Origin: JANQOH01 sp965242575
Lineage (GTDB): Bacteria > Pseudomonadota > Alphaproteobacteria > UBA7887
Length of the DNA: 64,000 nt
Reading direction: 5' to 3'
NCBI GenBank assembly: GCA_965242575.1
Contig: OZ251461.1
Span: 186,001 to 250,000, forward strand
Shown here: in pieces, positions 16,183 to 22,764 of the stretch
How positions within the stretch are numbered: the first letter of the stretch is position 1
Layout of the letters: every line of letters starts with the position of its first letter
Program-made: the position numbers and the translations under genes
The notes under the pieces: model-generated
Seen by the model: the letters and a program-made list of their open reading frames with translations, nothing else
Told to the model about the DNA's origin: nothing
The model's database searches: none

Positions 16183-17487
16183 ATTCCCGCCCGCACCGGC
16201 GCCGGACGGCTCCTCCGCGCGCTTCGCGTCGCCGCGTGGAACCTCCTGGTCGCGGTCGCCGGACTGGCGATCATCGCGGGCGGGGCGGAGATTTACCTGC
16301 GCCTGGCTTGGCCCTTCGCGCGTTCGGAGGCGCCCGCCGTATTCGTCCCCGGCGTGGGCCCGCTCTTTCGGCCCGGCGCCGAGGTGCGCTATACCAACCT
16401 CCGCGACTTCTGGACCGTCTCCCGCGCCAACGGCCTGGGCTTCGTCGACCGCGAGCCCATCGACCCCCGCCGCGCCGCCGAGAGCTGCCACATCGCCATG
16501 ATTGGCGATTCCTTCGTCGCGGCGCTCGAAGTTCCCATCGCCGACAAATTCCACGTCCGCCTCGAGCAGCTCGCCGCCCGCGCCTTGCCGAACCTCGACG
16601 TCACGACGTCGGCGTGGGGCGTCCAGAGAACCGGAACGATCAACCAGTTGCCGTTCTACGACGCCTATGCGCGGCGCATGAAACCGAAGGTTCTGGTCCT
16701 CGTCGTTTACGGCAACGACTTCCGCGAAAACGCGCCGCTCCACTACGCTTACCGCAAGGGCTGGGACCCCGACCGCCACCCGTTCTCCACCGCCGTCCAG
16801 GCCGAGGACGGGGCGATGACCCTGCGCCCGCCGGGCGCCGAGGGCGGCGCGGCGAGCATGCCGCTCCTCGCGAAGCCCTTGCCGAGGCCGCCCGAACCCT
16901 GGTTGACGCGGACCGTCCGGCGCGCCAAGCCGGATTCCTTCCTCGCGGAATACGTATGGACGCGGTATTCGCTGCCCCGCGCCCGCCTGCCCGCCGACTA
17001 TTGGAGCCGGCAGCAGGAACTGTGGATCGAAATCCTGAGGCGCCGCCCCGATTACGCCTGGATACTCCCGCCCCGCGGGAGCGCGGAGGAAAAGGAATGG
17101 CTGGACCCCGCCCGGCGGGCGCCGCTGCCGGACCGCCTGCCGCGGGTGCGGAAATACATCGCCGACTTCACCGTTTTCGGGATCGACCGGTTCAAGGAGC
17201 GCGCCGACGGGGACGGCGCCGAGCTCCTCATCCTCTTTGTCCCGAAGGAGGCCCCCGTGTACGACCGGTCGGCCGAGGCGTTGAAGGCGATGGTCCGGGA
17301 GCGCGGCGTTCCCCTGGTCGACCTGCACGAGGACATCGCCCGCCGGGGCCGCGACGTCCGGGAATCGCAGTTCGCGCACGATAAACACTGGACCGCGACC
17401 GGCCATTCGTGGGCGGCGGAGGCGCTGCTCGAATGGCTCGCGCGCAACCGCAACGCCTGCGGCGTGGAAGACGGACCGCGGAATTGA
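16180..17487 (+). CDS. SGNH-hydrolase-like membrane-anchored protein, paralogue 2 (in frame)
   Basis: 435 residues from ATG 16180 (MIPARTGAG). This copy has only three C after ATGATT and is in frame, so it seems constitutively on. A membrane anchor lies at about 20-36, the SGNH nucleophile Ser at 111 (MIGDSFV), the VYGNDFREN block near 180 and the Asp401/His403 pair in HDKHWTATGH. It is very similar to paralogues 3 and 4 in protein and DNA, including the DYAWILPPRG and FGIDRFKERAD segments. The shared cassette with SxtJ/SxtK-like proteins and a carbamoyltransferase suggests action on an extracellular polymer or lipid head group; enzymatic activity is inference. Confidence 0.87.
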   Translation: MIPARTGAGRLLRALRVAAWNLLVAVAGLAIIAGGAEIYLRLAWPFARSEAPAVFVPGVGPLFRPGAEVRYTNLRDFWTVSRANGLGFVDREPIDPRRAAESCHIAMIGDSFVAALEVPIADKFHVRLEQLAARALPNLDVTTSAWGVQRTGTINQLPFYDAYARRMKPKVLVLVVYGNDFRENAPLHYAYRKGWDPDRHPFSTAVQAEDGAMTLRPPGAEGGAASMPLLAKPLPRPPEPWLTRTVRRAKPDSFLAEYVWTRYSLPRARLPADYWSRQQELWIEILRRRPDYAWILPPRGSAEEKEWLDPARRAPLPDRLPRVRKYIADFTVFGIDRFKERADGDGAELLILFVPKEAPVYDRSAEALKAMVRERGVPLVDLHEDIARRGRDVRESQFAHDKHWTATGHSWAAEALLEWLARNRNACGVEDGPRN

Positions 17488-17504
17488 CGAACCGCCCGCG
17501 GCGC

Positions 17505-17556
17505 GGCCTCGATCTTGCGCGACGCTCCGGCGGTCGCTAATCGGTTCGCCTTGATG
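17505..17556 (+). promoter_or_regulatory. Repeated upstream element, copy 3 (before SGNH gene 3)
   Basis: GGCCTCGATC, TTGCGC (17515-17520), 17 bases, TAATCG (17538-17543), then ATG at 17554. Confidence 0.45.
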
Positions 17557-18849
17557 ATTCCCCCCCCCCCCCCCCCCGCGCCGGCCGCCGGACGGCTCCG
17601 CCGCGCGCTCCGCGTCATTAGCTGGAACCTCCTGATCGCGGTCGCCGGACTGGCGATCGTCGCAGGCGGGGCGGAGTTGGGCTTGCGCCTGGTCTGGCCG
17701 TTCGCGCATTCGGAGAGGCCCACCGCGTTCGTCCCCGGCGTGGGGCCGCTGTTTCGGCCCGGCGCCGAGGTGCGCTGGACCGACCTTCGCGAATTCTGGA
17801 CCGTCTCCCGCGCCAACGGCCTGGGTTTCCTCGACCGCGAGCCCATCGACCCCCGGCGCGCCGCCGAAAGCTGCCACATCGCCATGATCGGCGATTCCTT
17901 CGTCGCGGCGCTCGAAGTTCCCGTCGCCGACAAATTCCACGTCCGCCTCGAGGAGCTCGCCGCCCGGACCCTGCCCGGCCTCGACGTCACGACGCAGGCC
18001 TGGGGCGTCCAGAGAACCGGAACGATCGCCCAGCTGCCCCTCTACGACGCGTATGCGCGGCGCCTGGAGCCGAAGATCCTGGTCCTGGTCGTTTACGGCA
18101 ACGATTTTCGCAACAACGCACGGCTCTATGCCGCTTACCAGAAGGGTCTGGATCCGGACCGCCACGCGTTCCTCTCCGCCGTCCGGGCCGAGGACGGAGC
18201 GATGACCTTGCGCCCGCCGAGCGAAGACGGCGCGGCGGCGCGGCGCCTGGCGCAGCCCTTTCCGAAGCCGCCCGATCCCTGGCTGACGCGGACCGTCCGG
18301 CGCGCCGGACCGGACTCCTTCCTGGCGGCGTATGTGCAGTCGCGGCATGTCCTGCCCCGCGCCCGCCTTCCCGCCGACTACTGGAGCCGGCAGCGGGAAC
18401 TGTGGATCGCAATCCTGAGGCGCCGCCCCGATTACGCCTGGATACTCCCGCCCCGCGGCGGCGCGGAGGAAAGGGAATGGCGCAACCCCGCCCGGTGGGC
18501 GCCCCTGCCGCACGGCTCGCCGCGCATGCGGAAATACGTCTTCGATTTCACCGCTTTCGGGATCGACCGGTTCAAGGAGCGCGCCGACAGGGACGGATCC
18601 GCGCTCCTCATCCTCTTCGTTCCGGAGTTGAATCCCGTGCACCCCTGGGCGGGCGAAGCCCTGGCGGCGGCGGCCCGGGAGCGCGGCGTTCCCCTGGTCG
18701 ACCTGCACGATTACATCGCCCGCCGGGGGCGCGACGTCCGGGAGTCGAGGTGGGCGCACGATAAACATTGGAACGCGACCGGCCACCTGTGGGCGGCGGA
18801 GGCGCTGCTCGAATGGCTCGCGCGCAACCGGCATGTCTGCGGCGCTTGA
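17554..18849 (+). CDS. SGNH-hydrolase-like membrane-anchored protein, paralogue 3 (in frame through an 18-C tract)
   Basis: 431 residues from ATG 17554. The poly-C tract encodes six Pro after MI, then a short Arg-rich end and the membrane anchor (LLIAVAGLAIVAGGAE). The nucleophile is in HIAMIGDSFV, the third block is VYGNDFRNN and the final pair is in HDKHWNATGH. It shares long identical stretches with paralogue 2 (for example FWTVSRANGLGF). The in-frame state depends on the C number, so a slip of one base would truncate the protein after a few codons. Confidence 0.87.
   Translation: MIPPPPPPAPAAGRLRRALRVISWNLLIAVAGLAIVAGGAELGLRLVWPFAHSERPTAFVPGVGPLFRPGAEVRWTDLREFWTVSRANGLGFLDREPIDPRRAAESCHIAMIGDSFVAALEVPVADKFHVRLEELAARTLPGLDVTTQAWGVQRTGTIAQLPLYDAYARRLEPKILVLVVYGNDFRNNARLYAAYQKGLDPDRHAFLSAVRAEDGAMTLRPPSEDGAAARRLAQPFPKPPDPWLTRTVRRAGPDSFLAAYVQSRHVLPRARLPADYWSRQRELWIAILRRRPDYAWILPPRGGAEEREWRNPARWAPLPHGSPRMRKYVFDFTAFGIDRFKERADRDGSALLILFVPELNPVHPWAGEALAAAARERGVPLVDLHDYIARRGRDVRESRWAHDKHWNATGHLWAAEALLEWLARNRHVCGA
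17560..17577 (+). repeat. Poly-C tract of 18 at the start of SGNH gene 3
   Basis: Eighteen consecutive C beginning in codon 2-3 of the gene, encoding a Pro run. Eighteen keeps ATG 17554 in frame; 17 or 19 would not. Confidence 0.9.
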
Positions 18850-18868
18850 GACGAACCGCCGGCGGCGC

Positions 18869-18921
18869 GGCCTCGATCTTGCGCAGCGCTCCGGCGGACG
18901 TTAATCGACATGCTCCATGAT
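18869..18921 (+). promoter_or_regulatory. Repeated upstream element, copy 4 (before SGNH gene 4)
   Basis: GGCCTCGATC, TTGCGC (18879-18884), 17 bases, TAATCG (18902-18907), then ATG at 18910 and ATG at 18917; the latter is at the position used in the other copies. Confidence 0.45.
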
Positions 18922-20229
18922 CCCCCCCGGCGCGCCGGATGGCGCCGCCGCATGCTTCGCATCGTCGCGTGGAACCTCCTGATCGCGGTCTCCAGTCTGG
19001 CGATCATCGCCGGCGGGGCGGAGATTTACCTGCGTCTGGCCTGGCCGTTCGCGCATTCGGAGACGCCCACGGTGTTCGTCCCCGGCGTGGGGCCGCTGTT
19101 TCGGCCCGGAGCCGAGGTGCGGTGGACCAACCTCCACGACTTCTGGACCGCCGCCCGCGCCAACGGCCTGGGCTTCGTCGACCGGGAACCCATCGACCCC
19201 AGGCGCGCCGCCGAAAGTTGCCACATCGCCATGGTCGGCGATTCCTTCGTCGAAGCGCTCCAGGTTCCCATCGCCGACAAATTCCACGTCCGGCTCGAGG
19301 ACCTCGCCGCCCGCGCCCTGCCCGGCCTCGACGTCACGACGCAGGCCTGGGGCATCCGGAACACTGGAACAATCAACCAGTTGCCGTTCTACGACGCCTA
19401 TGCGCGGCGCCTGAAACCGAAGATTCTGGTCCTGGTCGTTTTCGTCAACGACTTCCCCGAAAACGCGCCGCTTCACTACGCTTACCGCAAGGGCTGGGAC
19501 CCCGACCGCCATCCGTTCGTCACCGCCGTCCAGGCCGAGGACGGAACGATGACCTTGCGCCCGCCAGGCGCAGAGAAGCCGCAGCGCCTCGCGAAGCGCT
19601 TTCCGAAGCCGCCCGAACCCTGGCCGGCGCGGGCTGTCCGGCGCGCCGAACCGTATTCCTTCCTCGCGGCGTATGTGCAGTCGCGGTACGCCCTGCCCCG
19701 CGCCCGCCTGCCCGCCGACTACTGGAGCCGGCAGCGGGAACTGTGGATCGAAATCCTGAGACAGCGCCCCGATTACGCCTGGATACTCCCGCCCCGCGGG
19801 AGCGCGGAGGAAAAGGAATGGCGGAGTTCCGCCCGGTTTCCGAACCTGCCGCTTCACCTGCCGCGGGTGCGGAAATACTTCTTCGACTTTACCGTTTTCG
19901 GGATCGACCGGTTCAAGGAGCGCGCCGACAGGGACGGCGCCGCGCTCGTCATCCTCCAGCTTCCGACGCCGGATTACAGCAGCTACAAATGGGCGGACGA
20001 AGCGTTCGAGGCGGCGGCCCGGGAGCGCGGCGTTCCCCTGGTCGACCTGCACGGCTACCTCGCCCGCCAGGGCTACGACGTCCGGGACTCGATTTGGAGG
20101 CGCGACGCGCACCTGAACGCCGCCGGCCACCTGTGGGCGGCGGAGGCGCTGCTCGAATGGCTCTCGCGCAACCGGGACGCCTGCGGCGGAGACGGCCGCG
20201 CGGTTGACGAAACGCCGGCGCGCGGGTAA
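18910..20229 (+). CDS. SGNH-hydrolase-like membrane-anchored protein, paralogue 4
   Basis: 439 residues from ATG 18910 (MLHDPPRRAGW), the only upstream in-frame ATG; the ATG equivalent to the other copies (18917) is out of frame by one base. An internal ATG at 18952 is another possible start. Membrane anchor LLIAVSSLAIIAGGAE, nucleophile in HIAMVGDSFV, third block VFVNDFPEN, and a C-terminal DAHLNAAGH in place of HWN, so the catalytic end differs from copies 1-3. It leads directly into the SxtJ-like gene, whose frame-open region begins before its stop. Confidence 0.85.
   Translation: MLHDPPRRAGWRRRMLRIVAWNLLIAVSSLAIIAGGAEIYLRLAWPFAHSETPTVFVPGVGPLFRPGAEVRWTNLHDFWTAARANGLGFVDREPIDPRRAAESCHIAMVGDSFVEALQVPIADKFHVRLEDLAARALPGLDVTTQAWGIRNTGTINQLPFYDAYARRLKPKILVLVVFVNDFPENAPLHYAYRKGWDPDRHPFVTAVQAEDGTMTLRPPGAEKPQRLAKRFPKPPEPWPARAVRRAEPYSFLAAYVQSRYALPRARLPADYWSRQRELWIEILRQRPDYAWILPPRGSAEEKEWRSSARFPNLPLHLPRVRKYFFDFTVFGIDRFKERADRDGAALVILQLPTPDYSSYKWADEAFEAAARERGVPLVDLHGYLARQGYDVRDSIWRRDAHLNAAGHLWAAEALLEWLSRNRDACGGDGRAVDETPARG
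18922..18928 (+). repeat. Poly-C tract of 7 at the start of SGNH gene 4
   Basis: Seven C after ATGAT, at the same place as the 16- and 18-C tracts. ATG 18917 is out of frame with seven; eight would restore it. Confidence 0.7.
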
Positions 20230-20278
20230 ACGGCCCCGAGCGATCCGATACCGGCCCGCCGACGCGAGGGGGCGGCGC

Positions 20279-20722
20279 ATGCGCGACGACCATCGCCGCC
20301 TCGGCGGCCACGACGACCTCGCCGGGCGGGAGCCCGCCGCCAGGGGATCGGAGCGCGGCTTCGGCCTGCTGTTCGCCGCCGTGTTCGCCGCGGTCGGACT
20401 CTACCCGGCGTTCGCCGGCGCCGCGCCGCGCGTATGGGCGCTCGCCGCCGCCGGCGCCGTGCTCGCGGCCGCGCTGCTGAAGCCCGAATGGCTGGCGCCG
20501 GCCAACCGGATCTGGCATCGCGTGGGCGCGGCCATGCATCGGGTCGCCAGTCCGGTCGTCATGGCGGCGATCTTCTTCGTTGTGGTGACGCCGACGGGCC
20601 TCGCCATGCGCGCGCTGGGGAAGGACCCGCTGCGCCTGCGCCGCGACCCGGACGCCGAGAGTTACTGGATCCATCGCGACCCGCCGGGGCCGGAGCGCGA
20701 ATCGATGAAGAACCAGTTCTGA
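20279..20722 (+). CDS. SxtJ-family membrane protein
   Basis: 147 residues from ATG 20279, preceded by GAGGGGGCG. Two hydrophobic hairpin regions (about residues 27-60 and 87-108) and a C-terminal tail ending PPGPERESMKNQF match the SxtJ family, small membrane proteins repeatedly found beside CmcH/NodU carbamoyltransferases, first named in saxitoxin clusters. Their job is unknown; they are thought to hold the carbamoyltransferase or substrate at the membrane. The DUF5989 gene follows 8 bases after its stop. Confidence 0.82.
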   Translation: MRDDHRRLGGHDDLAGREPAARGSERGFGLLFAAVFAAVGLYPAFAGAAPRVWALAAAGAVLAAALLKPEWLAPANRIWHRVGAAMHRVASPVVMAAIFFVVVTPTGLAMRALGKDPLRLRRDPDAESYWIHRDPPGPERESMKNQF

Positions 20723-20730
20723 GGCGAACG

Positions 20731-20880
20731 ATGGGCTTTCTGCGGGAGTTCTGGGCGTTCATGCGCGTGCGCAAGAAGTACTGGCTGTTCCCGGTCGTCT
20801 TCTGGGTGCTCGTGCTGGGCGGGCTTATCGTCCTCGCGGAGGGCAGCGCCGTCGCGCCGATGGTCTATACGATATTCTGA
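20731..20880 (+). CDS. DUF5989/SxtK-like small membrane protein
   Basis: 49 residues: a basic start (FLREFWAFMRVRKKYW), one membrane segment (about 19-36) and the short tail ending MVYTIF. Size and pattern fit the DUF5989 family, the second small partner of SxtJ-type carbamoyltransferase cassettes. It starts 8 bases after the SxtJ-like stop and the carbamoyltransferase starts 3 bases after its own stop, so the three form one translational unit. Confidence 0.85.
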   Translation: MGFLREFWAFMRVRKKYWLFPVVFWVLVLGGLIVLAEGSAVAPMVYTIF

Positions 20881-20883
20881 CGC

Positions 20884-22674
20884 ATGCGCGTGCTCGGCCT
20901 TTCGGCCTTCTACCACGACAGCGCGGCGGCGCTGGTCGAGGGGGGCCGCATCGCCGCCGCCGCGCAGGAGGAGCGCTTCACCCGCCGCAAGCACGACGCG
21001 CGCTGGCCCGCCAACGCCATCGCCTTCTGCCTGGAGCGGGCCGGGACGACGCTGGAGGAGGTCGACCGCGTCGTCTTCTACGACAAGCCGTTCCTCAAAT
21101 TCGAACGGCTGCTCGAAACCTACGTCGCCTTCGCGCCGCGCGGGTTCCGCTCCTTCGCCGCGGCGCTCCCGGTCTGGATCAAGGAAAAACTGTTCCAGAA
21201 GGACCTTCTGCGGCGGAAGCTCGAGGCCCTCGCCCCCGACGCGGACTGGGGCGCCAGGCTGCTGTTCGCCGAACACCACCAGTCGCACGCGGCCAGCGCG
21301 TTCTACCCCTCGCCGTTCCGCGACGCCGTCGTCCTCACCATGGACGGAGTGGGGGAATGGGCCACCACGTCGGCGGCGCTGGGCGACGGATCCGACCTGG
21401 AGGTGATTCGCGAGATCCACTTTCCGCATTCGCTGGGGCTGCTGTATTCGGCGTTCACCCATTACATCGGCTTCCGGGTGAATTCGGGCGAATACAAGAC
21501 GATGGGGCTGGCGCCGCACGGCGAGCCGAAATACGCCGGACTCATCCTCGACCGGCTCATCGACCTCAAGGAGGACGGGTCGTTCCGCCTGGACCTGGAC
21601 TATTTCGACTATTGCACGGGCCTCAGGATGACCAACCGCCGGTTCGACGCGCTGTTCGGCGGCCCGGCCCGGCGGCCCGGCGCGCCCATCAAGCGGCGGC
21701 ACATGGACCTCGCCGCGTCGGCGCAGGCGGTTGTCGAGGAGGCGGCGCTGCGGCTGACCCGCGCCCTGCGCCGGGAGACCGGACTCCCCCGCCTGTGCCT
21801 GGCCGGCGGCGTCGCGCTCAATTGCGTCGCCAACGGCAAGGTGGCGCGCGACGGGCGGTTCGACGACATCTGGATACAGCCGGCGGCGGGCGACGCCGGG
21901 GGCGCGCTCGGCGCGGCGCTGCTGGCGAGCCACCGCCTGCTCGGCGCGCCGCGCCCGTCGCTGTCGCCGGACGGCGGCGGCGGCGACGCGATGGGCGGCG
22001 CGTTGCTGGGCCCCGAATTCGGCGCCGACGAGATCCGCCGCGCGCTCGACGCCGCCGGCGCGCGCTACGCGGAGCTGTCCGACGACGCGCTGGTCGACGC
22101 GGCGGCGGCGGCGCTGGCGGACGGCGCGGCGGTGGGCTGGGTCCAGGGGCGGATGGAGTTCGGCCCGCGCGCCCTCGGCGCCCGGTCGATCCTCGCCGAC
22201 CCGCGGTCTCCGGACATGCAGAAGACCCTCAACCTCAAGGTGAAGTTCCGCGAGTCGTTCCGCCCCTTCGCGCCGAGCGTCCCGCGCGCCGACGCCGCCG
22301 GGTGGTTCGCGCTCGACCGCGCCAGCCCCTACATGCTGCTGTGCGCCGACGCGCGGCCGCCCGCCGGGGCGGAGATTCCGGCCGTCACCCATGTCGACGG
22401 CTCGGCGCGCGTGCAGACCGTCGATCCGGAGACGAACCCGCGCTTCCACGCGCTGCTCCGGGCGTTCGCGGCGCGGACCGGCTGCCCGGTGCTGGTCAAC
22501 ACCAGTTTCAACGTCCGCGGCGAACCCATCGTCTGCACGCCCGCCGACGCCTGGCGCTGCTTCATGGGGTCGGGAATCGAACGCCTCGCCATCGGCAACT
22601 TCTTCCTGCGCAAGGAAGACCAGCCGCCGGCGGCGAAGGCGGACGCCCACGCGGCGTCTTTCGCGCCGGACTGA
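20884..22674 (+). CDS. CmcH/NodU-type O-carbamoyltransferase
   Basis: 596 residues. The N-terminal kinase-fold (Kae1-like) domain has GLSAFYHDSAAAL, the metal-binding HHQSHAASAFYPSPF and MDGVGEW; the C-terminal YrdC-related domain has the GRMEFGPRALGARSIL and FNVRGEPIVCTP motifs. Family members transfer a carbamoyl group from carbamoyl phosphate via carbamoyl-AMP to a hydroxyl of an antibiotic, Nod factor, toxin or glycan. The acceptor here is unknown; no biosynthetic genes for a small toxin are around, and the neighbours are envelope proteins, so a surface glycan or lipid is the best guess. Confidence 0.93.
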   Translation: MRVLGLSAFYHDSAAALVEGGRIAAAAQEERFTRRKHDARWPANAIAFCLERAGTTLEEVDRVVFYDKPFLKFERLLETYVAFAPRGFRSFAAALPVWIKEKLFQKDLLRRKLEALAPDADWGARLLFAEHHQSHAASAFYPSPFRDAVVLTMDGVGEWATTSAALGDGSDLEVIREIHFPHSLGLLYSAFTHYIGFRVNSGEYKTMGLAPHGEPKYAGLILDRLIDLKEDGSFRLDLDYFDYCTGLRMTNRRFDALFGGPARRPGAPIKRRHMDLAASAQAVVEEAALRLTRALRRETGLPRLCLAGGVALNCVANGKVARDGRFDDIWIQPAAGDAGGALGAALLASHRLLGAPRPSLSPDGGGGDAMGGALLGPEFGADEIRRALDAAGARYAELSDDALVDAAAAALADGAAVGWVQGRMEFGPRALGARSILADPRSPDMQKTLNLKVKFRESFRPFAPSVPRADAAGWFALDRASPYMLLCADARPPAGAEIPAVTHVDGSARVQTVDPETNPRFHALLRAFAARTGCPVLVNTSFNVRGEPIVCTPADAWRCFMGSGIERLAIGNFFLRKEDQPPAAKADAHAASFAPD

Positions 22675-22697
22675 CGGAGGCCGGCGAAAATTCTTCG

Positions 22698-22726
22698 TTG
22701 ACACGGCCTTGACGCTTCGGCACGAT
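22698..22726 (+). promoter_or_regulatory. Probable sigma70-type promoter of the M23 peptidase
   Basis: TTGACA (22698-22703), 17 bases, CACGAT (22721-22726), 38 bases before ATG 22765. The consensus -35 stands out in the GC-rich context. Confidence 0.6.
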
Positions 22727-22764
22727 TGCCGCGACGATGCGATTCGGCGAAACCGGGAGCGCGA

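Larger units (their letters stand above)
14771..20229 (+). repeat. Four-copy tandem array (promoter-like element plus SGNH gene, about 1.37 kb unit)
   Basis: Unit starts at 14771, 16131, 17505 and 18869 are spaced 1360, 1374 and 1364 bases. Each unit holds the GGCCTCGATCTTGCGC element, an ATGAT(T)C-tract start and a full SGNH gene. Long identical DNA blocks in units 2-4 suggest recent duplication or ongoing gene conversion; unit 1 is more diverged. Confidence 0.9.

Noticed and set aside
14968..18834. Long minus-strand open frame (over 1,280 codons) opposite the SGNH array
   Set aside because: It is a high-GC antisense shadow: the plus-strand genes in the same span have conserved SGNH motifs and repeated units, and its translation is Arg/Gly/Ala-rich with no motif.
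20884..22674. Saxitoxin or other toxin pathway
   Set aside because: SxtJ, SxtK and carbamoyltransferase genes are shared by many non-toxic systems and no other sxt-type biosynthetic genes are present.
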